DNA of 19,682 nt, taken from an uncultured Proteiniphilum sp. (GTDB lineage: Bacteria > Bacteroidota > Bacteroidia > Bacteroidales > Dysgonomonadaceae). The DNA is taken from positions 1 through 19,682 of the forward strand of contig NZ_CALNAT010000204.1 of assembly GCF_937873925.1 (NCBI RefSeq), in the 5' to 3' direction. Position numbers and translations under genes: made by a program. Under the pieces are notes generated by a model. That model worked only from the letters and a program-made list of their open reading frames with translations. It made no database searches and was not told the DNA's origin. Positions 1 to 6,195 of this stretch are shown piece after piece (position 1 is the stretch's first letter; every line of letters begins with the position of its first letter).

Positions 1-2
1 AG

Positions 3-893
3 GAAGTAACATATTATGACCGACATTCTCGAAGGGAAAAACAGGCCATTATGTTCGGTTCGAACAATTACCTGAACGGTGACGAATGAAAAAGCAATCA
101 ATGCAGCAAATGAGTCCACACAGCAATATGGTATTGGGTCCGGTGGGGTCCCCTTATTAAGTGGGACTACCCTGTTGCAAAATAAACTTGAAGCAACTAT
201 TGCCCGGATCAAAGTATTTGAGGATGCCATAATTTTTTCTTCAGGTTTTGCTGCCAATCTGGGGGTATTGGTAGGATTGCTGAGTGCAGAAAATATTGTC
301 ATCCATGATAAGCTTAATCATGCCAGCTTATGGGAGAAGGTTGTAGATTTTACAGGTATGACTAAAGTATTCGAAGAATTTTATCTTTCTACCCTTGGTA
401 ATTCTCAGACACAATTCGAGATTATGAATGAGAATTTTTTCCGGAATATCAATGAGAATCTAAAAGAAAATTCCTTTCTTTTAATTGCGAAAGATCACAG
501 AATGGGACAGTTCATTCTATTGGATTGGTATTAGAGGATAAAGACGCCTTGATCCCTCTCTATATCGGACTAAACTATAATAATTCAGCCAAAGAATTGA
601 AACTGATACATATTAATTCTATGTACCGTGTGATTGAAGAGGCGGTTGAAAATAAAAAAGAAATGGTATGGCTTGGACAAAACAGTAACTATTCCAAGGT
701 CCTTTGCGGAGCATATATCGTGCGGGTATTCTTAGGTTTTTATTCATACCAAAGATTTCTTGGATTTTGTATTAAACACTTATTCGGCCAATTATTTACA
801 CCTACAAAGGTCTTACAAAATGTATACAAAACAGAAATTAATGAACAAATTAGGAGTAAATTCCAAGATTTGAATATTTCCACTGTAAATTGA
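3..893 (+). pseudogene. Degraded fusion of a BioF/KBL-type synthase and a GNAT acyltransferase
   Basis: This is a broken composite gene, open at the left window edge. The frame starting at base 3 reads into MFGSNNYLNG, the N-terminal GSNNYL signature of PLP-dependent alpha-oxoamine synthases (BioF/KBL/serine palmitoyltransferase fold). A one-base insertion near 77-79 shifts the frame. The next frame (79-534) continues with GIGSGG, LLSGTT, IIFSSGFAANLG and KLNHASLW, all family landmarks. Near base 370 (after TGMTKVF) the similarity stops, so the cofactor lysine region is missing. The text then resembles a GNAT/BioF2-like acyltransferase (QFEIMNENFF, NSFLLIAKDH). A second shift, best explained by one base lost from the GGG at 504-506, moves into a third frame that reads TVHSIGLVLEDKDALIPLYIGLNY and ends at 893. 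The families are recognised from motifs only; the deletion-fusion and the two indels are inferred. No function is expected. Confidence 0.72.
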
Positions 894-1046
894 ACAAGAA
901 GAGGTAAGCTCTGAATAACAGAGACCTGTTATCCCTTACGAGGGAGTTTGGCATAATAAAGACATATAAAACATCAAAGTTCTTCTGCATACCATTAAAA
1001 ATATATAATTATTGACAGTTCATACTGTTTATGTATGATTTTTATT

Positions 1047-1054
1047 TACTTTTG
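1047..1054 (+). promoter_or_regulatory. Possible -7 promoter element for the barrel protein gene
   Basis: TACTTTTG matches the Bacteroidetes -7 consensus TAnnTTTG. It would place the transcript start near 1060, about 73 bases before the ATG at 1134. No convincing -33 element at the right spacing was found, so this is weak. The rest of the 894-1133 gap is A/T-rich, with only short inverted repeats around 1015-1037. Confidence 0.3.
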
Positions 1055-1133
1055 AAAATCAATAAGTAAGGAAATTCATTGCTGGGGCGTATTATCTATG
1101 AGAATACATCTAAAAACTTATAAAACAGAATTT

Positions 1134-1745
1134 ATGAAGAAGACAATTTTTATTTATTTGGCAGTTATTACTTACCTATCTTTTTCACCTGTTTTTTCGC
1201 AGGAGAACAAAATAGGTGGTCAGTTGGAATTAGGATATGGATTTGGTATTGATGGCGATTTTAATTCCGCCCAAATCTTTATCACTCCATTATATAAACA
1301 AAATGAACAACTTTCATTTGGTCTCGGGGTGGGATTCAAATATTATTATGACCCTTCACCTATATTCAATTTAACTAAGCGGGCACAGAGATTAACTAAT
1401 TTTCCTGTTTATGCGGTAGTTAATTATAATATACCGATAGGGAGAATGTTTCGTCCATTTTTGAATCTTAAAACCGGCTACGGTATTTCTTCGCAAAAAC
1501 TTCATTTTGATGATAACATTAACAGGCCCATTGAAGGCAAAGTGGATCTTCATAATACTGGAGGTTTTTTTATATCACCCGCAGTCGGCGTAGCCTATTC
1601 AATCAATAATAAAAACACTCTTCAGCTATCACTTGCTTATGACTTGCAAAAATTAAATGGGGATTTAAGTAATGATAAAGGTGAAAAATATCATAGTTCT
1701 TATAACTATGAAAACATTTCGTTACGATTAGGTTTGAGTTTTTAG
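1134..1745 (+). CDS. Outer-membrane beta-barrel protein
   Basis: A 203-residue protein with a clear Sec signal peptide: MKK, a hydrophobic core to about residue 18, then PVFSQ|EN. The mature part is built of alternating hydrophobic/polar strands separated by turns (QLELGYGFGI, LSFGLGVGFKYYY, FPVYAVVNYNI, FRPFLNLKTGYGI, GGFFISPAVGVAYSI, TLQLSLAYDL). It ends in ISLRLGLSF, with the terminal Phe that BAM-assembled barrels carry. This is what an 8-stranded OmpA/OmpX-sized barrel (porin-family outer-membrane beta-barrel) looks like. The open frame extends upstream to an ATG at 1098, but ATG 1134 is preferred because it starts the signal peptide directly. No close relative is recognised and no substrate can be assigned. 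It is followed by a terminator and sits next to the pseudogene in the A/T-rich left part of the window. Confidence 0.75.
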   Translation: MKKTIFIYLAVITYLSFSPVFSQENKIGGQLELGYGFGIDGDFNSAQIFITPLYKQNEQLSFGLGVGFKYYYDPSPIFNLTKRAQRLTNFPVYAVVNYNIPIGRMFRPFLNLKTGYGISSQKLHFDDNINRPIEGKVDLHNTGGFFISPAVGVAYSINNKNTLQLSLAYDLQKLNGDLSNDKGEKYHSSYNYENISLRLGLSF

Positions 1746-1810
1746 TCATATTCTTTTGATTTTATTTTCATAGACTGGCAAGAAACAAATTCATTTGCCG
1801 ACTTTACAAG

Positions 1811-1848
1811 AAAACTGTCCTCTTCATCTTTGCGGGGACAGTTTTTTT
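1811..1848 (+). terminator. Rho-independent terminator, possibly bidirectional
   Basis: AAAACTGTCC (1811-1820) pairs perfectly with GGACAGTTTT (1836-1845) across a 15-base loop, and a run of seven T covers 1842-1848. It lies between two convergent genes, the barrel gene ending at 1745 and cutC ending at 1970. The A-run on the left arm gives the opposite strand a short T-run too, so it could serve both. Confidence 0.75.
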
Positions 1849-1969
1849 GGAGGACTTGGAAGTCGGTTCTCCTTCCGGTGTTCAGATATGGCCCCACATT
1901 CATTGCTCGACCAATTTTTATTACAGGCTCAACTACCGGTAAACTGTAATCAGTAGTAAATAATTCGGC

Positions 1970-2725
1970 TTATAGAGTAAGATTATTCAGCACTGCTGCC
2001 GTGTTTCTTACCAATTCCGAATTGGTGACCTGCTGTTCATATTCGTCGATCACTACCGTGGTTCCTCCCATTTTAATATTGGGATTGCGGTAGATCATGG
2101 AACTCTCCACCGCTTTTCTTGCCGAGAGATGAAATTCCTTTGCACCGGTCTCCCTTGCAATGGTAATTATATTGTTCATATTGATACCGCTGCCGGGCAT
2201 AATGATAATGCGGGCGGCCGCCCTTTGTACCAGCTCTTTCAGGAGCAGAATGCCTTGCTCCGCCTGTTGCCGTTGTCCCGAAGTGAGTATCCGGTGGCAT
2301 CCTAAAGAGATAATTTTTTCGAGGCTGTCAAAGGGATCGCGACACATATCGAAAGCACGGTGAAAGGTGACGCTCATTCCACCGGCAGCATCGATCAGTT
2401 CCCGATTCCGCTCCATATCCACTTCACCCTCTGCGGTGAGGCAGCCGATCACTACGCCGTCGACTCCCAAGGTCCGGGCTGTTTCGATATCTTTCAGCAT
2501 GATTTTGTGTTCCAGCTCTGAATACAAAAAATCGCCACCCCGCGGACGGATGATCACGTTCAGTTTGATATCGAGTAATTCCCTTGCCAGAGTAATCTCT
2601 CCATACGAAGGGGTAGTACCTCCTTCGGGAATGGCCGCGCAAAGTTCCACACGGTAAGCGCCTCCCTTCCGGGCCTCCAGGCAACTGGTCACGGAATTGG
2701 CGCATATTTCCAGTCTGTAATCCAT
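1970..2725 (-). CDS. cutC: CutC family protein (copper homeostasis)
   Basis: A 251-residue cytoplasmic TIM-barrel protein of the CutC family, normal in length. Family landmarks are in order: LEICANSV near the N-terminus, RVELCAAIPEGGTTPS, IRPRGGDF, GVVIGCLTAEGEVD, TFHRAFD, RILTSGQ, IIMPGSGIN and EFHLSAR near residue 200. CutC was named for copper tolerance in E. coli; its biochemical activity is not settled, so the copper role is a family label and not a deduction from this locus. The gene stands alone: it converges with the barrel gene and diverges from the ferritin-like gene. The ATG at 2725 is preceded by an A-rich stretch and no Shine-Dalgarno sequence. There are no copper transporters or chaperones nearby. 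Confidence 0.93.
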   Translation of the reverse strand: MDYRLEICANSVTSCLEARKGGAYRVELCAAIPEGGTTPSYGEITLARELLDIKLNVIIRPRGGDFLYSELEHKIMLKDIETARTLGVDGVVIGCLTAEGEVDMERNRELIDAAGGMSVTFHRAFDMCRDPFDSLEKIISLGCHRILTSGQRQQAEQGILLLKELVQRAAARIIIMPGSGINMNNIITIARETGAKEFHLSARKAVESSMIYRNPNIKMGGTTVVIDEYEQQVTNSELVRNTAAVLNNLTL

Positions 2726-3015
2726 TATTTCAACTTTTTTTATTTAACCAAATGGCAGAAATTTATCATACACAAAATCCCTCCCGATTTTGATAAAAGG
2801 AGTGATGATCTTTACTGTCTTTATGCGATTGAATACGTAAAGGTAATTATTATAAAACAATAATGCAAAGAGAAAGATGGATTGCCGGAGAATGACCTGA
2901 AGTGCTACTGATATATAGATGTAAATTATGTCATATCAACATAATCGATCAAACTGTGAGCACTTTTTTTCGTGCCGGTTGTTAGATAGACATCAAACAA
3001 CCTAAAAAATAAATT
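2726..3015. other. Divergent intergenic region between cutC and the Dps-like gene
   Basis: This 290-base A/T-rich gap must hold the promoters of both flanking genes, but neither strand shows a confident TAnnTTTG element with a -33 partner. The stretch before the ATG at 3016 (AAAATAAATT) is a normal Bacteroidetes A/T-rich ribosome-binding context. No further gene or repeat is seen. Confidence 0.5.
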
Positions 3016-3426
3016 ATGAATACAGCAACATTAAAGCAACCCGATGCAAAAGTAAGTTCCGCAAACAAAGAAATTGCGGCTTTTATCGGAGGACTCTTTT
3101 CTTTTAATAACAGCTTAAAACTTTATCACTGGAATGTAACAGGCAAAGGCAGTTATGCCCAGCATATTGCACTGGACCAGGCCATAGGTAGTTTATCGGA
3201 TATAACCGACCGGCTCACCGAAACGTCTTACGCGTTGAAGGGTGATCTGAACATTGTAATCCCTGAGACTTCCGTTCCGGACGATATTGTAAAGCACGCG
3301 TCTGATTTCTACAAATATGTGGAATCCACTCGTGAACTGTTCAGTGAAGATTTTTCGAAATCGATCCTCGACGATTGTCAGGAGACAATTCAACAGCTTC
3401 TTTACCGGCTGACCAGATTGCAATAA
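3016..3426 (+). CDS. Ferritin-like / Dps-like protein (DUF5856-like)
   Basis: A 136-residue, mostly helical, cytoplasmic protein with no signal peptide. The segment LYHWNVTGKGSYAQH resembles the HWN..G...H motif of Dps mini-ferritins. The residues match the Dps di-iron ferroxidase set in spacing: H38, H50, D54, D65 and E69, offsets 12, 4, 11 and 4, as in E. coli Dps H51, H63, D67, D78 and E82. It is shorter than typical Dps (about 150-170 residues), and the last helix is short. I believe proteins of this kind from Bacteroidetes are catalogued as DUF5856, but I recall that label from memory. A role in iron oxidation, storage or oxidative-stress protection is inferred from the residue pattern. 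It could instead be a ferritin-fold protein with a different use. It is monocistronic, with its own downstream promoter region before the next gene. Confidence 0.7.
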   Translation: MNTATLKQPDAKVSSANKEIAAFIGGLFSFNNSLKLYHWNVTGKGSYAQHIALDQAIGSLSDITDRLTETSYALKGDLNIVIPETSVPDDIVKHASDFYKYVESTRELFSEDFSKSILDDCQETIQQLLYRLTRLQ

Positions 3427-3461
3427 CCCACCGGTGAAAAGAACGGAAAGAAGAAAGATTA

Positions 3462-3493
3462 TTAGTTTTTTCTATCTTTATGTTATAATTTTG
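3462..3493 (+). promoter_or_regulatory. Promoter of the GDPD lipoprotein gene
   Basis: TAATTTTG at 3486-3493 is an exact match to the Bacteroidetes -7 consensus TAnnTTTG. TTAG at 3462-3465, 20 bases upstream, is a three-of-four match to the -33 element TTTG. The predicted start of transcription is near 3500, inside the palindrome at 3493-3521. Confidence 0.55.
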
Positions 3494-3521
3494 GGGAGTA
3501 TTGTATATTACAATACTCCCC
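3493..3521. promoter_or_regulatory. Perfect palindrome overlapping promoter: probable operator
   Basis: GGGGAGTATTGTA (3493-3505) is followed by TAT and then its exact reverse complement (3509-3521): 13 perfect base pairs. The left edge touches the -7 element and the palindrome covers the predicted transcription start, the usual place for a repressor operator. No T-run follows on either strand, which argues against a terminator. In RNA it would also form a strong hairpin at the very 5' end of the transcript. Confidence 0.6.
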
Positions 3522-3541
3522 GGATAATTTATAAAATAGCT

Positions 3542-4447
3542 ATGACAAAAATCAACAACAATCCGCTCTTCCTGATCTCTCTTTTTTTGGTTTTCCTGCT
3601 TTCTTTGAACAGTTGCAAAACACAGGGAGGTGAAGAAAATTATATTAAATTTAAAAAGCTCAGGGATACGCATCAATACTTTGCTTACAAAGCGGATAGC
3701 TCAATATTGGTAAGCGGGCACAGAGGCGGCCGGGAGCCCAATTATCCGGAGAATAGCATGGAGGGATTTCAGCATGTGTTGGCACAAATGCCTGCTTTTT
3801 TCGAGATAGACCCCCGTCTGACCAAGGATAGTGTGATTGTACTTATGCACGACGCCACCCTGGACAGGACTACGGATGCAACCGGTAATCTGTCTGATTA
3901 TACTTTGTCCGACCTGCAATCGGTAAGGTTAAAAGACCATGAAGGAAATGTTACATCCGCCAAAATACCTACACTTGAAGAGGTGATCAGATGGAGTAAA
4001 GGTAAGACCGTTATTAACCTGGATAAAAAAGATGTACCGCTCCATTTGATCGTGGAGTTGATCAGGAAACATAAGGCGGAAAAGCATGTAATGCTTACAG
4101 TGCATACGGGAGCACAAGCAAGATATTATTCCGACAGGTTGCCGGGAATCATGCTGTCCGTTTTCGCGAGAAATGATGCTGAGTTTGAAGATATCGCCAT
4201 TTCCGGCGTTCCCTGGGAAAATATGATCGCCTATGTGGGACAGACTATTAATGATTCCAACCGACATATTGTGGAACAACTGCGGGCCAAAGGTGTCAGG
4301 TGTATGGTTTCCTATGCTCCGTCACTCGATAGGTTGAGGACAGCCGGGGAAAGAGAATCTGCCTATCGGGAAGCAATCAGAATAAATCCCGACATCATTG
4401 AATCCGATTATCCTGTTGAAATATGGAAAGTACTGAGGGATGATTGA
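3542..4447 (+). CDS. Glycerophosphodiester phosphodiesterase lipoprotein
   Basis: Hydrolyses glycerophosphodiesters to sn-glycerol-3-phosphate plus an alcohol, outside the cytoplasm. From ATG 3542 the protein is 301 residues. It opens with a lipoprotein signal peptide (MTKINNN, hydrophobic core, lipobox LNSC with Cys25), so it should be lipid-anchored in the envelope. The GDPD TIM-barrel begins at VSGHRGG (H60, R61), followed by PENSMEGF, FFEIDPR (metal ligands E88 and D90) and LMHDATLDRTT (H103). The C-terminal IESDYPVEIW is also typical. The open frame reaches back to 3434, but that extension would encode the promoter and palindrome and displace the signal peptide, so 3542 is chosen. The gene is monocistronic and followed by a convergent DUF6132-like gene. 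The palindromic operator suggests regulated scavenging of phospholipid-derived phosphodiesters. Confidence 0.9.
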   Translation: MTKINNNPLFLISLFLVFLLSLNSCKTQGGEENYIKFKKLRDTHQYFAYKADSSILVSGHRGGREPNYPENSMEGFQHVLAQMPAFFEIDPRLTKDSVIVLMHDATLDRTTDATGNLSDYTLSDLQSVRLKDHEGNVTSAKIPTLEEVIRWSKGKTVINLDKKDVPLHLIVELIRKHKAEKHVMLTVHTGAQARYYSDRLPGIMLSVFARNDAEFEDIAISGVPWENMIAYVGQTINDSNRHIVEQLRAKGVRCMVSYAPSLDRLRTAGERESAYREAIRINPDIIESDYPVEIWKVLRDD

Positions 4448-4572
4448 TCCGTCTCTCTTTATATCTCCCTGTTTTGAATAAATGTCGATGGTAAGTATTC
4501 TTGTACTATTTTTAACGTTACTCGCGATTCCTCAAAAATTCAATAAATTTAGACTATTGCTTAACGAAATAG

Positions 4573-4791
4573 TTATTCCTTTATTAAACTACCCGACAAT
4601 CCCCCGATTAATCCTCCATAGACACAATTTACCCAACATTCGGAAGAGAGAGGAAGTGTGCCGTAATATATTCCCCAATGATACCAGTATATGTAACCGA
4701 TAATTAATCCTGATAACACACAAACAAATACGAATATGTTTGGTTTTAAGGATGAATTATTTGTTTTCTGATTTTTTCTGATATAAGGAAT
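4573..4791 (-). CDS. DUF6132-like small membrane protein with non-ATG start
   Basis: The frame directly after the stop of the thioredoxin-like gene reads ..KPNIFVFVCVLSGLIIGYIYWYHWGIYYGTLPLSSECW.. and ends KE-stop at 4573. One transmembrane segment, then GYIYW, a GT(L)PL turn and a second glycine-rich segment (VYGGLIGGLSGSLI) follow the DUF6132 pattern, a family often found near thioredoxin-like genes in Bacteroidetes. There is no ATG, GTG or TTG in frame between the preceding stop (4798) and the first membrane segment. The ATT at 4791 is the most plausible start (72 residues); the in-frame GTG inside the first membrane segment would destroy it. As I recall the family, it carries two Cys in GC...GTCP; here they are Ile and Leu, with Cys later at SECWVNC. 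The alternative is a gene that has lost its start. Family assignment is moderate and the start is uncertain. Confidence 0.6.
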   Translation of the reverse strand: MPYIRKNQKTNNSSLKPNIFVFVCVLSGLIIGYIYWYHWGIYYGTLPLSSECWVNCVYGGLIGGLSGSLIKE

Positions 4792-4797
4792 TGTTTC

Positions 4798-5268
4798 TTA
4801 TTTGTTTCTTGATTCGTCATAAGAGTCTATGCTATAAATTTTTCTCATTCTTTGGAAGATGTTTGCTAAATTTTTATATGGCACTACGCCCATGATCCTT
4901 TTTATTTCTTTATTTCCCTTAAAAACCAATATATTAGGAACGCCGGAGACATTATATTCATAAAAAGGCCCGGGGTTTTTGCTTACATCTATGGCGTAAA
5001 AACAAACCGGTTCCTGATTACTTTCAATCAGCCTTTCAATATTAAATCTCACTTTTTCGCAGAGTTCCGAACTGCTGTCATGAAAAAACACAAAATAGAG
5101 CTCTTCATCATTAAATTCGATTTCCTCAAGCTCAATTAAACTAGTATTTACTGATGCCATTGGCATTTGTTTAAGCTTGACGTCCGCAACAATAACAGTC
5201 AGGATATAAAATACCACTATTGCAATGATAAAATACCAGGGTTCCAGTTTAAAAACACGATTCAACAT
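4798..5268 (-). CDS. Membrane-anchored thioredoxin-like protein, SxxC active site
   Basis: A 156-residue protein with one N-terminal membrane helix (residues 11-29) and a thioredoxin-like domain facing the periplasm. The domain shows ELYFVFFHDSSSELCEKV at the active-site position, IDVSKNPG, then VSGVPNILVFKGN with the cis-proline (P111) and the final KRIMGVVPYKNL. The catalytic CxxC is S67-E-L-C70, so the nucleophilic first Cys is replaced by Ser and only the second remains. A classical dithiol oxidoreductase is therefore unlikely; monothiol chemistry, binding, or a structural role remain possible. It is followed without a gap by the DUF6132-like frame and preceded, 90 bases upstream, by lpxA on the same strand. 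The ATG at 5268 has no Shine-Dalgarno sequence. Confidence 0.8.
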   Translation of the reverse strand: MLNRVFKLEPWYFIIAIVVFYILTVIVADVKLKQMPMASVNTSLIELEEIEFNDEELYFVFFHDSSSELCEKVRFNIERLIESNQEPVCFYAIDVSKNPGPFYEYNVSGVPNILVFKGNKEIKRIMGVVPYKNLANIFQRMRKIYSIDSYDESRNK

Positions 5269-5358
5269 ATTCGATGTTTATTAGAATGGTTATTAAAAAC
5301 TCACTCACAGATATTTGATTATCCATGGTAGAACGGCCTGCGCTGCGGTTATACCGGT

Positions 5359-6195
5359 TTAATAGGATAGAGCAGGTACATCTTTACTGTGCTGTTCCGG
5401 CGGTCCCTTCATAATTCCGCGTGAAGAGCTGCGTACGAAAAGCAAAATATCATCGCGTTCTTTTGTGACGGGGAATTCGGTTTCAATGCGTTCGAGGGCT
5501 TGCGACGTGTTCATACCCATCAAATAGAGATAACGGTAAATATTCCGAATGTTTTCTATCTGCCCGTTGGTATAATTTCGTCGTCGCAATCCCACAGAGT
5601 TGATGCCTGTATATGAAACGGGATCACGTCCCGCTTTTACGAAAGGAGGTACGTCTTTGTTTATTTTCGATCCTCCCTGGATCATTACATGCGAACCGAT
5701 ATGCGTAAACTGATGAACCAGTATACCGCCGCTTAAAACAGCATGATCGTCGATAACAACTTCTCCTGCCAGTTGTGTCGTATTGGCCATGATTATATTG
5801 TTGCCCAGTATACAATCGTGTGCGATATGGCAGTAAGCCATAATCAGGCAATTGTTCCCTATAATGGTTTTACCTTTGGCGATGGTTCCCCTGTTGACGG
5901 TCGCGAATTCCCGTATGGTCGTATTGTCGCCGATAATGGCAAGCGTCTCTTCTCCCCTGAATTTAAGGTCCTGTGGAATGGCACCTATCACTGCCCCGGG
6001 AAAGATATGGCAGTTTTTACCGATTCGCGCGCCCTTCATAATTCTCACGTTGGAACCGATACGGGTTCCCTCTCCGATGACAACATTTTTATCGATGGTG
6101 GCAAATGGCTCTATCTCGACCGTTGGCGCGATGTTTGCATCGGGATGAATGTAGGCTAAAGGTTGTTTCATTTTTGGGTTTGTTTTTTCTTTCAT
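5359..6195 (-). CDS. lpxA: Acyl-[ACP]-UDP-N-acetylglucosamine O-acyltransferase
   Basis: First enzyme of lipid A synthesis: transfers a hydroxyacyl chain from ACP to UDP-GlcNAc in the cytoplasm. The protein is a left-handed beta-helix of hexapeptide repeats (VVIGEG, RIGSNV, ARIGKN). LpxA signatures are GAIPQDLKFRGE (70-82), REFATVNRGT (95-104), the catalytic His126 in CHIAHDC, and the C-terminal helical region SVGLRRRNYTNGQI. At 278 residues it is longer than the usual 255-262; the extras are about eight residues before MKQPLAYIHP (internal ATG at 6171) and a C-terminal tail. ATG 6195 is kept because it overlaps the RND pump stop as ATGA, implying translational coupling. In Bacteroidetes lpxA is usually next to lpxD and the lpxC-fabZ fusion, so this position behind an efflux pump is unusual. 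Whether it is the only copy cannot be seen here. Confidence 0.93.
   Translation of the reverse strand: MKEKTNPKMKQPLAYIHPDANIAPTVEIEPFATIDKNVVIGEGTRIGSNVRIMKGARIGKNCHIFPGAVIGAIPQDLKFRGEETLAIIGDNTTIREFATVNRGTIAKGKTIIGNNCLIMAYCHIAHDCILGNNIIMANTTQLAGEVVIDDHAVLSGGILVHQFTHIGSHVMIQGGSKINKDVPPFVKAGRDPVSYTGINSVGLRRRNYTNGQIENIRNIYRYLYLMGMNTSQALERIETEFPVTKERDDILLFVRSSSRGIMKGPPEQHSKDVPALSY

Noticed and set aside
894..960. GC-richer stretch after the pseudogene as a possible RNA gene
   Set aside because: No stable cloverleaf or recognisable RNA motif could be drawn from it.
3434..3541. N-terminal extension of the GDPD protein
   Set aside because: It would encode the promoter and palindrome and place a second hydrophobic stretch before a perfect lipoprotein signal peptide.
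4482..4703. Plus-strand open frame of 73 codons after the GDPD gene
   Set aside because: It is antisense to the DUF6132-like gene, whose protein text is far more convincing, and shows no domain or signal.
5269..5358. AACCGCAGCGCAGGCCGTT (minus strand) between lpxA and the thioredoxin-like gene as a terminator
   Set aside because: The arms mismatch and no T-run follows, so read-through into the thioredoxin-like gene is just as likely.
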